A stretch of DNA of 64,000 nt from Halobacteriovoraceae bacterium (GTDB lineage: Bacteria; Bdellovibrionota; Bacteriovoracia; Bacteriovoracales; Bacteriovoracaceae): positions 157,302-221,301 of the forward strand of contig PASP01000004.1 of NCBI GenBank assembly GCA_002712005.1, written 5' to 3'. The translations under genes were made by a program, and so were the position numbers. The first letter of the stretch is position 1. Each line of letters opens with the position of its first letter. The notes under the pieces were generated by a model. It was not told the DNA's origin. It ran no database searches and saw only the letters and a program-made list of their open reading frames with translations. Shown one piece after another: positions 42,384-50,879 of this stretch.

Positions 42384-43414
42384 TAATATCTCCAACGATT
42401 GGCCAGTTTAACCAAACTTAACATAATAGGAACTTCAATAAGAACCCCTACCACTGTCGCTAAAGCAGCTCCCGAATTTAACCCAAACAAAGCGATGGCC
42501 ACGGCAACAGCAAGTTCAAAAAAATTACTCGCCCCAATCATTGAGCCAGGAGAAAGAATGCAGTGAGGGAACTTCATTTTCCTTCCGATGGCCCATGTTA
42601 TAAAGAAAATAAAATAGGTCTGTAGGGTAAGAGGAATAGCTATTAGAAGAATATGAAAGGGATTCTGAATAATCGTCTCTCCTTGAAAAGAAAAAAGTAA
42701 AATCAATGTTGAGAGCAACGCCAAAATGGATACAGGTTTTAACTTGGGAAGAAAGACTTCTTCAAACCATAGTCGACCTTTTGCTCCTATAATCAGACGA
42801 TTGACAACAAAGCCCGCAACGAGAGGAAAAATAACAAACACGACGACTGAGGTTAAAAGCGTATTCATGGGAATCGTGATTTGAGTGATACCTAAGAGAA
42901 GTTTTACAATTGGAATAAAGGCTACCAAGAGGATGAGATCATTTACAGATACTTGAACGAGAGTGTACTCGGGATCACCCTTGGTTAAATACGACCAGAC
43001 AAAAACCATGGCCGTACAGGGAGCTGCCCCAAGAAGAATGGCTCCGGCAATATACTGAGAAGCTATTTCAGGGTTGAGAAAGGAAGCAAAAACTTTATCA
43101 AAGAAAATCCAAGCAAAGAACGCCATGGTAAAAGGCTTAATTAACCAATTCACAATAACCGTTAAAACTAATCCTGAAGGATTCTTTCCGACTTTTCCAA
43201 TGGAGGTAAAATCAATCTGAACCATCATGGGAAAAATCATAAACCAAACCAAAATGGCGACAGGAAGATTAACGGTTGCAATAGACATTGTACTTAGAGG
43301 AAGGACACTCTCAGAGAAAAAATGTCCAATGAGAACACCGACCCCAATACAAAGGGCAACCCATAGGGAAAGATATCTTTCAAAAAATCCAATTTGTTCT
43401 TGTTTCTCGTTCAT
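42383..43414 (-). CDS. acr3: Arsenite efflux permease, ACR3 family
   Basis: 343 residues, ten predicted helices. The helix-4 motif [13 protein letters not shown] contains the Cys essential in ACR3 proteins, and [16 protein letters not shown] and [19 protein letters not shown] are family-typical. It exports arsenite produced by ArsC. AGGAT lies upstream of the ATG. Between arsC and arsH in one operon. Confidence 0.94.
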   Translation of the reverse strand: MNEKQEQIGFFERYLSLWVALCIGVGVLIGHFFSESVLPLSTMSIATVNLPVAILVWFMIFPMMVQIDFTSIGKVGKNPSGLVLTVIVNWLIKPFTMAFFAWIFFDKVFASFLNPEIASQYIAGAILLGAAPCTAMVFVWSYLTKGDPEYTLVQVSVNDLILLVAFIPIVKLLLGITQITIPMNTLLTSVVVFVIFPLVAGFVVNRLIIGAKGRLWFEEVFLPKLKPVSILALLSTLILLFSFQGETIIQNPFHILLIAIPLTLQTYFIFFITWAIGRKMKFPHCILSPGSMIGASNFFELAVAVAIALFGLNSGAALATVVGVLIEVPIMLSLVKLANRWRY

Positions 43415-43459
43415 TGTGTTATCCTGGTGTTAGCTGATCTTCACTGATCTTCACTAATT

Positions 43460-43879
43460 TTAAGAGAGTTCTTCCCTTTTCAATAAGGTTTCGTGAATTT
43501 CATCTCTTACTCTTCTATATACTTTTATAATTTCTTCTTCGTCCGTAAAATTCTTCGTCAATCGTGGAGGATCATCAAAACCTATATGAATAGTCTTTCC
43601 ACCGGGAAAGAAGGGACAATTCTCATGGGCATCGGAACACACCGTAAAGATATAATCCATGTGAATCCTTTCAGGTAGCTCGTCAGTGGTCTTCGAATAA
43701 TGATCACTCATATCGATTCCTACTTCTTGCATAACTTTAACTGCGTAAGGATTCATTCCATGTTTCATAGTACATGCACTAAATATTTGGTAATTATGTC
43801 CATAGAGTTTCTTTGCCCAAGCTTCGGCCATTTGTGATCGACATGAGTTTCCCGTACAAAGAAAGAGTATTGTTTTCAT
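43460..43879 (-). CDS. arsC: Arsenate reductase, thioredoxin-coupled ArsC
   Basis: 139 residues, low-molecular-weight tyrosine phosphatase fold. The P-loop CTGNSCRSQ (residues 8-16) has the nucleophilic Cys and Arg; the two further redox Cys sit in TVCSDAHENCPFF, as in the Staphylococcus pI258 type that uses thioredoxin. It reduces arsenate to arsenite in the cytoplasm. Start overlaps the regulator stop by four bases. Confidence 0.94.
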   Translation of the reverse strand: MKTILFLCTGNSCRSQMAEAWAKKLYGHNYQIFSACTMKHGMNPYAVKVMQEVGIDMSDHYSKTTDELPERIHMDYIFTVCSDAHENCPFFPGGKTIHIGFDDPPRLTKNFTDEEEIIKVYRRVRDEIHETLLKREELS

Positions 43880-44310
43880 TTTTCACTTACCTTTATTTTT
43901 TCTACATCACATTTTTCTTCAAAGAAGCAATCAAGAATTGGGCATTCAGACAAAGGAATCGTTTTATCTTCACAACAATTTGCAAGGGATGAAAGGGAGT
44001 CTTTCATACGCTTGAGATCCTTCATTTTTTCATCAATTTCTCTTATCTTATGTTCTGTTTTAAGAAGAATATCTTTGCATTGAGAGGTTGATTGAACACT
44101 GAGTTCAAGAAGTTCCTTCGTTTCACTAAGTGTAAACCCAAGTTGCTGAGACCTCTTTATAAACCTAATCTTTGTCACAAGATCTGAGGAATAATAACGA
44201 AATCCTCCAACCTTCTCAGGTTGAATAAGAAGTCCCTTTCTTTCATAAAATCTAATGGTCTCCACCCCTACTTCAGCGGCTTTGGCCAATTTTCCAATAG
44301 TTAGTCTCAT
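43876..44310 (-). CDS. MerR-family regulator of the arsenic operon
   Basis: 144 residues. N-terminal winged helix with TIGKLAKAAEVGVETIRFYE, then a dimerisation coiled coil. Cysteines at SQCKD, at NCCEDK and at SECPIL reproduce the three-Cys spacing pattern of MerR-type metal sensors (first Cys at the end of the coiled coil, then a pair about nine or ten residues apart). An extra CC is present. It is first in the operon with arsC, acr3 and arsH; arsenic operons normally use ArsR. Inducer could be As(III), Hg(II) or another thiophilic ion. Confidence 0.88.
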   Translation of the reverse strand: MRLTIGKLAKAAEVGVETIRFYERKGLLIQPEKVGGFRYYSSDLVTKIRFIKRSQQLGFTLSETKELLELSVQSTSQCKDILLKTEHKIREIDEKMKDLKRMKDSLSSLANCCEDKTIPLSECPILDCFFEEKCDVEKIKVSEK

Positions 44311-44316
44311 AGAAAC

Positions 44317-44348
44317 ATCCTATACTCCGTACTATAGTACATAGTCAA
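44317..44348 (-). promoter_or_regulatory. MerR-type promoter/operator of the ars operon
   Basis: Minus strand: TTGACT (44348-44343), dyad GTAC-TATA-GTAC (44340-44329) followed by GGAG, then TATAGGAT (44324-44317). Spacing between -35 and a -10 (TATAGG or TAGGAT) is 18-20 bases, the overlong arrangement that MerR proteins correct by twisting DNA. It closely resembles the mer operator. The expected RNA start is only 0-3 bases from the regulator ATG at 44310. Confidence 0.78.
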
Positions 44349-44450
44349 TTCTCTTTATTCCTTTTCACCTTCCCTAATTAAATAAAGATTTTCTAAGTAT
44401 ATTTTTCAAAGAAATTGGAGAAATTGATCTCGGTGGGATATGTGCTTTCT

Positions 44451-45197
44451 ATGAAAATTATAAATTTGATTTTATTTACTCTCACTATAGCTAACTTATT
44501 GCAATCAGCTAGTTTTGCAGATCAATTTGACGACCTAGGTGATGCCCTCTTCGATCCCAAGCTCCCTATTTGCAGTGACTCGCTCGTTCGATTATCTAAA
44601 GAACCTCTAGATTGTAACTTCGAAGAGGCTCCAGGAAGTCAGCCAAAATTTGATATCCCTGCTCTTGAATTAGACCATATCGATCTCCAAGAAATTTTCA
44701 ATGGAGCGGAGTCAAGTGGAGGCCGTCTCGTCAATCCAATGGGAAGGGCCTCTCGTCCTCTAACACCATTTTCCTTCTCAGTGAGCTGTAAGGCTTCCCT
44801 AATTTCAGATGGAAAAAAACGAGTTAGCTTTCTCTCAACTCAATCGTTTGAAATGAATCAAGATAAATATGAATTATCTCTTTCCGATAAGAAGTGGCTG
44901 CATTCTCTTATGGAAGGAAATACTTTTGAAGAGAGACGCAGAATTCCGATCTCTTTTAGCCCAAATATTGACCTCTCAAAGTTTTCCATTCAACTCACCT
45001 ATCCTCAAAGATATGTTGGTGATAACCGCCTCAATCTTAGAGTATGTGAACAAACTCGAGACCATGATTTTAGAATATGCTCACAAAAGGAAATGAGTCT
45101 ATCTAAAGAATCCATTTTAGTTGAACTTTACTCTGAAGTTCAAAATCGACAACAAATCATTCTGAAGACTCTTCGAATTAACTGTCAGATTCATTAA
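44451..45197 (+). CDS. Secreted protein of unknown function
   Basis: 248 residues from ATG 44451, chosen because the signal peptide starts there (hydrophobic segment to SASFADQF). Mature protein is acidic at first (DDLGDALFDP), has several cysteines (LPICSDS, LDCNFEE, VSCKAS, LRVCEQT, RICSQK, INCQIH) and a predicted beta-sandwich-like C-terminal half. No family recognised. Its 3' end overlaps the convergent TIGR02147 gene by 20 bases. Confidence 0.6.
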   Translation: MKIINLILFTLTIANLLQSASFADQFDDLGDALFDPKLPICSDSLVRLSKEPLDCNFEEAPGSQPKFDIPALELDHIDLQEIFNGAESSGGRLVNPMGRASRPLTPFSFSVSCKASLISDGKKRVSFLSTQSFEMNQDKYELSLSDKKWLHSLMEGNTFEERRRIPISFSPNIDLSKFSIQLTYPQRYVGDNRLNLRVCEQTRDHDFRICSQKEMSLSKESILVELYSEVQNRQQIILKTLRINCQIH

Positions 45198-46002
45198 TTC
45201 CAAAGAAGTCAATCGTAATGACCTGTAACTTTTCTTCGGGAGATATTTTAATTATCTCCCGTGCATCTTCAATCGCCTTAATCAAAATCTCTTTTACCCT
45301 TGGTACATCTTTGTAAGACATAGATAACACGCTTGAATAATGCAAATCTGATTCGTGATTGCGATCAATGCTTTGAATCGCTTGATTTCTCCAGTTCGTA
45401 TGATGTCTTCTAATTTGCACGCTATCCTTACTTAAATGGATACGCGTTAAACCAATTTTAAATCTTCCCTCACTTTCATGGGCCAACCCAGTTCGCTCTA
45501 AGAAATGAAGAACATCCTGAATTTGAACAAGTGGTAATCTTAGATATTGAGAAATAGATAGAGGTGTCTGGTAGCGTTCTATAGACAGTAAAATATGTAC
45601 AGCGGCATAATACCAAGCTGAATAATAGATATGTTGATTAGTTTCATCTAAACTATCTTTAATATTTAATCTTTCTTTTAAATTGGTTCTCTGCTCTAAA
45701 ATTTCTAAAATTTCATGGCGAAAATGACTTTCTAACTCTTCACTTCCCGCCCTTGCATATTGAACGAGGAGAATGAAAAATTTTGACTCTTCTTTATTAT
45801 GATTCCAAAACTGATTGAGTTTAACTGCTTGCTCTAAAGAAAAGTGAACATGCTGATTTAAAACCTGACTAATGAATGCAGTCTGACAGCCTAAGAAATT
45901 GGCCATCTTAAGCCTAAGACCTCTTCCTCGACCCGGTGAGTTTATAATTTTTTCCTGGATATATTCTTTATAATCTAAGAAATCAAAGATCGTTTTCTTC
46001 AT
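45178..46002 (-). CDS. TIGR02147-family protein (DUF4423)
   Basis: 274 residues. Starts with IFDFLDYKEYIQEKI and continues LRLKMANFLGCQTAFISQVLNQ, a helix-turn-helix-like segment, then the DUF4423 region. This family is expanded in Bdellovibrionota and Fibrobacteres and is thought to act as a transcription regulator or effector partner, often beside secreted proteins, as here. It supports the taxonomic inference. Its stop lies inside the end of the plus-strand secreted-protein gene. Confidence 0.85.
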   Translation of the reverse strand: MKKTIFDFLDYKEYIQEKIINSPGRGRGLRLKMANFLGCQTAFISQVLNQHVHFSLEQAVKLNQFWNHNKEESKFFILLVQYARAGSEELESHFRHEILEILEQRTNLKERLNIKDSLDETNQHIYYSAWYYAAVHILLSIERYQTPLSISQYLRLPLVQIQDVLHFLERTGLAHESEGRFKIGLTRIHLSKDSVQIRRHHTNWRNQAIQSIDRNHESDLHYSSVLSMSYKDVPRVKEILIKAIEDAREIIKISPEEKLQVITIDFFGINESDS

Positions 46003-46081
46003 AAAATCAATACATTACATAGAAAGTTAATAATTTACTTAACTTATTATATATAAATTAATTAAAAAAACCTATATGTAT

Positions 46082-46100
46082 TTCTACCTACGCAGTAGAA
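46082..46100. repeat. Inverted repeat upstream of the gene at 46140
   Basis: Six-base arms TTCTAC / GTAGAA with a seven-base centre, 40 bases before the 46140 start and in a short A/T-rich region (46003-46139). Could be an operator for the divergent TIGR02147 regulator, but short enough to arise by chance. Confidence 0.3.
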
Positions 46101-46139
46101 CCCTCTCAGATTAATAACCGATCTCAAAGGGGATACATC

Positions 46140-46523
46140 ATGAAACTACTTATCGCACTATTTTCCATTCTTACTTTTCTTTCTTCCCACGCAGAAAGAT
46201 GGGACACTACCCAATATCGTCCCTGCCGTTCTGCTGACTATGACCTCCTACAAGCTTCTCTTTCGAAAGATGGACCACTTATCAAAGAACTTATCGAAAC
46301 GGAGGCCCTCGCACATGAAGCCCTATGCTTGGTAAAAAAGAATGAAGTTCAATTGCTTAGACCTACCGTATGCGGAATAATGATTCCAAATATAAGTGAA
46401 TTCAAAATTAGAACTCAAGCTCAAGCGCTCTTTACTATTGTAGTTGATGCAAGCTACCAGTCTTGTGTGAGAATGAGAGTCATTCCTACGATTGAATCTC
46501 TTCAATACCAATCTTCAAAATAA
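46140..46523 (+). CDS. Small secreted protein, unknown
   Basis: 127 residues. Signal peptide to SSHAERWD; four cysteines in the mature part (RPCRS, ALCLV, TVCGIM, QSCVR), probably two disulfides. AAAGGGGAT precedes the ATG. Divergent from the TIGR02147 gene by 137 bases. No family recognised. A 12-base-pair hairpin follows. Confidence 0.6.
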   Translation: MKLLIALFSILTFLSSHAERWDTTQYRPCRSADYDLLQASLSKDGPLIKELIETEALAHEALCLVKKNEVQLLRPTVCGIMIPNISEFKIRTQAQALFTIVVDASYQSCVRMRVIPTIESLQYQSSK

Positions 46524-46534
46524 TATTCTTTCAT

Positions 46535-46568
46535 CATTCTGGCCTCATGACTTTGAGAGGCCAGAATG
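46535..46568 (+). terminator. Probable terminator after the 46140 gene
   Basis: Twelve-base perfect stem (46535-46546 with 46557-46568) and ten-base loop, beginning 11 bases after the stop. The downstream stretch is A/T-rich but has no uninterrupted T-run, so termination may be partial. Confidence 0.6.
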
Positions 46569-46689
46569 AAATTTAAGATTTCTTTACCTTCAAACCATTG
46601 TGACAATTTTGGCGATCATAAAATGCAGCCCCTTGCTCTGCCTGGCTTCCTATCTAAAATGACTCTATAACTTTAACTTGGAGTTTTTT

Positions 46690-47598
46690 TTGAAATTAAA
46701 ACAATGTCTCTTACCTATAATGATTCTCGCGAGCTCTCCCCTATTGGCCAATACCCTTGAATGCCCAACAAGTGAAGGAATAGGCCGCTGTCAAAAAGAG
46801 GCAAAACTCTTTTGTGAAAATTCAAACTATCATTTAAAAAAACAACAAAACCATTATTTAATAACTTGCTCAAAAGCCTCTACTGAATCTTCTGAATTTT
46901 CTGACAAAGAAGAAAAACTTAAAACGCAAGAAGTCGTTGAACAAGAAAGTTCAAGTGACTCTAAAGGCTCTTCTCAACCTAGGAAATATTACGGAGTGAT
47001 TCAAGAGGAGTCTAAACCTGCTAAACTCAGGCTTGCTCTTGGTTTAGGTTATTTGAGTTCAGCAACGGTAAAAGCTGATATTACGGCGTACAATAGAAGT
47101 AACGGCGCGACTGTACTTGGTGATATCGAGATGGAAACCGAATCGGGTATCAGTCTAAATTTAGAAGCTCGGTACTTACGACAAAATGACTGGGGCTTTA
47201 CAGCAGGTATGGATATAGATGCTGCTCGTGATTTAGAGTCAGGAACGATGACAATTAATGGTACAACCATTAATTCTACAGCATCAGATGATCCGGATAC
47301 ATTAACCAGTATCATTCTCTACGGGAATCTCGTTTATAAATTTGATCATTTCTATGTCCCCTTTGGACTCAATATGGCCTTTGTTGATTATGAATCGACT
47401 GGATATGTTATTGATTCAACCCCATCAATTGGTATTCAATTTGGAATAGGTTATGAACTGGATTCAAACTTTGCATTTGAGTTGATGGCCAGAGGAACAT
47501 CTTATGATCTTGAATATACGGATGGCTCAGTTGAGATAAAATTTGAAGATGCCCTCACTACTGATGTCGCCCTTCGAGCAAAGTACATTTTCTTCTAA
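46690..47598 (+). CDS. Outer-membrane beta-barrel protein with Cys-containing N-terminal domain
   Basis: 302 residues from TTG 46690, chosen for GGAG six bases upstream and for the signal peptide that follows (QCLLPIMILASSPLLANT). A small domain with four Cys (LECPTSEG, GRCQKEAKLFCE, ITCSK) precedes a Ser/Lys/Gln linker, then an OmpA/OmpW-like barrel (LALGLGYLSSATVKADITAY, DVALRAKYIFF at the end, terminal Phe). The N-terminal cysteine domain is unusual for a small barrel. Function unknown. Confidence 0.68.
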   Translation: MKLKQCLLPIMILASSPLLANTLECPTSEGIGRCQKEAKLFCENSNYHLKKQQNHYLITCSKASTESSEFSDKEEKLKTQEVVEQESSSDSKGSSQPRKYYGVIQEESKPAKLRLALGLGYLSSATVKADITAYNRSNGATVLGDIEMETESGISLNLEARYLRQNDWGFTAGMDIDAARDLESGTMTINGTTINSTASDDPDTLTSIILYGNLVYKFDHFYVPFGLNMAFVDYESTGYVIDSTPSIGIQFGIGYELDSNFAFELMARGTSYDLEYTDGSVEIKFEDALTTDVALRAKYIFF

Positions 47599-47666
47599 TT
47601 TTTTTTTCTCTTGCACATGAAGTAAATAAAAATATAATTTTATAAAATTAAACAAAAGGGAAAAAA

Positions 47667-48020
47667 ATGAAGAACTTACTATTAGGGCTTACCCTAATAT
47701 CTATCTCAAGTTGTGCCACTATACTAAACGACAAATTGCACAAAATCAATGTCACGGCAACTAAGAAGGAAATTGAAGGGACTATCGATGGAGCTCCTTT
47801 TCATGCTCCTGGTATTGTAGCCGTACCTAGAACAAAGCATGATAAAATCATGAAAGTAAGTACTCCTGGGTGTGAACAAGAAATGCTTCTCAAGCATGAA
47901 GTTGATCCTAAGTTCTTTATCAATATTCTTTCAGGTGGTACATTTGGTTCTACAACTGACTACAGTTCAGAGAAAATGTGGAAATACCAAGATCAAATTA
48001 TTATTACTTGTCCAAACTAG
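47667..48020 (+). CDS. Small PEGA-like lipoprotein
   Basis: 117 residues with lipobox SISSCATIL (Cys16). The mature part resembles the widespread short lipoproteins that start CATI and carry a PEGA-like beta unit (EGTIDGAPFHAPGIVAVPR) and a HDKIMKVSTPGC segment. Two further Cys may form a disulfide. Ends nine bases before the second DUF4105 gene, so they are likely one transcript. Specific role unknown. Confidence 0.72.
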   Translation: MKNLLLGLTLISISSCATILNDKLHKINVTATKKEIEGTIDGAPFHAPGIVAVPRTKHDKIMKVSTPGCEQEMLLKHEVDPKFFINILSGGTFGSTTDYSSEKMWKYQDQIIITCPN

Positions 48021-48028
48021 AATATTTC

Positions 48029-49768
48029 ATGGCAAAGAAGTTTCTCTTCTTTGCCCTTTCTTTTCTATTCTCCCCCACTTTATTTGCTCAAACGGAAGAT
48101 CGTCTTGATGATCATATCGAAGATTGGAGTCAACTCCTTCATCACGGCCGTTATATCTCAGAGAATTCACAATTTTACTTGAGTTCTGAATATGATCCTA
48201 AGAAAGAATGGGAACTCTCTCTAAAAGAGTTGAATCAAAAGAGTTCATGGATTTGTAAGTTTCCAGCTCGAGCCTACCTTATCTCCATGGCCATAAAAAA
48301 GTCCCCTCCCAGCTATTCTCACTGCGAAGACTTCTTGAGTTTTCAAAAAAGAGCTCCTGCTGATCAAGTCTCTATAGTCTACGTTTCAGAAAAAATGCAA
48401 TCTCCAGAAAGTGGATTTGGTCATTCTTTTTTGAAAATAGCGGGTAATGATCTCTCTCATACTTTTTCATTTTGGACGAAAATGAATGACGTAGATCCTT
48501 TAAGTTTAATCTTAAAAACCTTTATTACCGGTAAAAAGGGCTATTTCACCATGGCACCTTTCTCAGAGACTTCCTCCTACTATATCGAAAAAGAGGGTCG
48601 AAACCTTTGGGAGTATCAACTTGAATTAACACAAAGGCAGAAGACTCTTCTCTACTTTCACCTCTATGAATTAAAGAATACAAACTTCCAGTACCTCTTT
48701 CACGGCCATAATTGCTCAACTCTCATTAGAGAAATCTTAAAAGTTGCCTATCCAGACTTTTCACCTGGTCATCTTTGGGCGACTCCAAAAGATGTAATAA
48801 AGGAACTCCACTATAGTAAAAAGATTGATAAGACGATCCAACATATTGGTCACAATAGTTTCATACGTGTACTCAACAAAAATCTACAGACAACAACACA
48901 AGATAGAGAAACGATTAAAGATTTAAAACTTCCCTCTCTTGAAGGTCATTCCGTTGAAAAGACGGCCCTTTACTACCATCTTGCTAAAGAATATACGGCC
49001 TATGAATATAGCTCTGGTCATATCTCCTACGCAAAATACAAATCAGCAGTGAAGGATATAAATAAGAGAGTTTCTGCTGAAGCTAGAGATTTTCAAATCA
49101 CGATTCCTGATGACTCTAATCCTCTGCACTCCCAACAAGACTCTCAGATCAATTTAAGCTATCACCAAATTGATAATCATCATTACTATGGATTAGGCTT
49201 TCTTCCAGTCTCTCATAAACTTCATAACTTAAATCTCAATTACGAAAGTGAGTTTCAACTAGGTGGATTTAATCTTTTGAAGAATGTATCGAATGAAGAG
49301 TACTTACTTCAAGAGTTCAATATTCTTAAAATTAAAGTCTATCAAGATTACGATCCCCTTATTGGTGGAACATCCTTTCAATTTGATTTTGGAGTAAAAC
49401 AAATTTTAAATAGAGATTTTAGATTTACAGAAGGACTAAGAGCTCAATTTGGTCTAGGAAGAACCTACTCCCTCTTTAACGATTTAGATCTCTTTGCCTT
49501 AACTCATTTAGAGTCCTTTAAAGACAATGATCATAGTTTTCTTAGGGAAAAGTTTCAATTCGGTTTAATCATTCGAGAGATCTACAATATGAAGTCTATT
49601 ATTGATTTTCAGATCAATTCCCCCTTTAGTGAGAAGCGAATTTATGATCTCGATTTCATCCAATCCTTTAATTTTAAGAATATTAATCTCAACACTCAAT
49701 TGAATTTCAATTGGCAAAATGGAATACAGAAGAATTCTTACAGTCTCAATACTGCTTTTCTTTTCTAA
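48029..49768 (+). CDS. DUF4105 protein, second copy
   Basis: 579 residues from ATG 48029, start of a signal peptide (MAKKFLFFALSFLFS, cut near LFAQTED). DUF4105 motifs match the first copy: SPESGFGHSFLKIAG near residue 128 and FHGHNCSTLIREIL near 222. The C-terminal part is beta-rich, ends LNTAFLF, and is probably an outer-membrane barrel. Two DUF4105 genes 17 kb apart, each following a small exported protein, suggest a duplicated module. Function of the domain is unknown, with a possible Cys/His hydrolase or acyltransferase centre. Confidence 0.85.
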   Translation: MAKKFLFFALSFLFSPTLFAQTEDRLDDHIEDWSQLLHHGRYISENSQFYLSSEYDPKKEWELSLKELNQKSSWICKFPARAYLISMAIKKSPPSYSHCEDFLSFQKRAPADQVSIVYVSEKMQSPESGFGHSFLKIAGNDLSHTFSFWTKMNDVDPLSLILKTFITGKKGYFTMAPFSETSSYYIEKEGRNLWEYQLELTQRQKTLLYFHLYELKNTNFQYLFHGHNCSTLIREILKVAYPDFSPGHLWATPKDVIKELHYSKKIDKTIQHIGHNSFIRVLNKNLQTTTQDRETIKDLKLPSLEGHSVEKTALYYHLAKEYTAYEYSSGHISYAKYKSAVKDINKRVSAEARDFQITIPDDSNPLHSQQDSQINLSYHQIDNHHYYGLGFLPVSHKLHNLNLNYESEFQLGGFNLLKNVSNEEYLLQEFNILKIKVYQDYDPLIGGTSFQFDFGVKQILNRDFRFTEGLRAQFGLGRTYSLFNDLDLFALTHLESFKDNDHSFLREKFQFGLIIREIYNMKSIIDFQINSPFSEKRIYDLDFIQSFNFKNINLNTQLNFNWQNGIQKNSYSLNTAFLF

Positions 49769-49789
49769 GTAATAGGAAGGAATAAAAAG

Positions 49790-49866
49790 TGGCGGGGCGT
49801 GAGGGATTCGAACCCCCGACCAATTGGTTCGAAGCCAACTACTCTATCCAGCTGAGCTAACACCCC
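49790..49866 (-). tRNA. tRNA-Arg (UCG anticodon), CCA encoded
   Basis: Full cloverleaf on the minus strand: acceptor GGGGTGT pairing ACGCCCC (one G-T), D stem GCTC/GAGT, anticodon stem GTTGG/CCAAT with loop CTTCGAA (anticodon TCG, reads CGA), T arm GGGGG-TTCGAAT-CCCTC. Discriminator G followed by encoded CCA (49792-49790). A T-run follows. It is 20 bases downstream of popT on the same strand. Confidence 0.95.
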
Positions 49867-49886
49867 GTGATCTTTTCTTCAATAGT

Positions 49887-50876
49887 TTACGGCCTGATGG
49901 TTACGGTGTCACGTGATTTCCTAGTTTGTGACTCCATCCATAATACGGCCAAAAAACATAAGATAGAAAGGCCAATGGCCAAGGCAACTTCGCCATTCCA
50001 TTGATCAGGAAGAATATTTGCTTCTCTTAATATCCTCACCTTTCCTCTAATGACTTTAGTTTCTAAGACTTCTTTCCATGGCCAAACTTTCTTCATGGAA
50101 CCGATGAGAATTCCTGTTAAAAAGGCCATGGTTTGTTCTCTATGATGTTTGAGAAACCAGTTTAAAATACGACTAAAACCAGCTACCCCTGTTAAGCTTC
50201 CCGCCACGAAGGTAAGAAGAATAGTGAAATTTCCATCTCCAAAAGGATTCTTTACAGCGCCGGTTATGAACTCATACTTACCAAGAATAAGAAGAAGAAA
50301 AGAACCACTTAATCCCGGTAAAATCATCGCAGTGATACCAATGATGCCACAAAGGTAAATAAACCATGAGGAGGTGGGGGTATCTACTGGGATAAGACTG
50401 ACCATCAGCCAAGCAAAGACAGCCCCAATTATCAGCGCAAGGAGATTACTCATTTTCTTCGGATGCTCTAATTCTCTGAAGATCACAATAATGGAAGCTC
50501 CAATAAGCCCAAAGAAACTGGCCCATGTAGGAATTGGATGTTCGTTAATAAGAAAGTGCATAAGTCTGGCCAAAAGAAAAATAGCCGAAAGCATTCCTAA
50601 AACAAGAGGGATTAGGAATCTAATATGAACAATACTTAGAAAGCTCTTTAAATCTAGACGTAGCAACGCCGAAAGGGATCTCTTATTTACTGAGCCCACA
50701 GCATCTAACATCCCTTCATAAATTCCAGTAATAAAGGCAATCGTTCCCCCAGATACTCCAGGGATCAAATCCGCCACTCCCATGCAGAATGCCTTTAAAT
50801 AGAGAGTGATATAGTCCTTACGAGAATGAGGACCAGGAGAGGCCAAAAAGGCCTCCTTCCAGCTTTTAGGTTGCAT
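49887..50876 (-). CDS. popT: DUF368/PopT-type undecaprenyl phosphate translocase
   Basis: 329 residues with about nine hydrophobic helices. GVADLIPGVSGGTIAFITGIYE near residue 35 and TAMILPGLSGSFLLLILGKYE near 180 are the repeated DUF368 motifs. Family members were recently shown to recycle undecaprenyl phosphate across the inner membrane for cell-wall and glycan synthesis. GGAG lies eight bases before the ATG, which begins three bases after the topA stop, so topA and popT form one unit. Confidence 0.88.
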   Translation of the reverse strand: MQPKSWKEAFLASPGPHSRKDYITLYLKAFCMGVADLIPGVSGGTIAFITGIYEGMLDAVGSVNKRSLSALLRLDLKSFLSIVHIRFLIPLVLGMLSAIFLLARLMHFLINEHPIPTWASFFGLIGASIIVIFRELEHPKKMSNLLALIIGAVFAWLMVSLIPVDTPTSSWFIYLCGIIGITAMILPGLSGSFLLLILGKYEFITGAVKNPFGDGNFTILLTFVAGSLTGVAGFSRILNWFLKHHREQTMAFLTGILIGSMKKVWPWKEVLETKVIRGKVRILREANILPDQWNGEVALAIGLSILCFLAVLWMESQTRKSRDTVTIRP

Positions 50877-50879
50877 GAC

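Noticed and set aside
49790-49866. tRNA-Arg as integration site of a mobile element
   Set aside because: No integrase, attachment repeat or foreign-looking cargo adjoins it; neighbours topA and popT are housekeeping genes.
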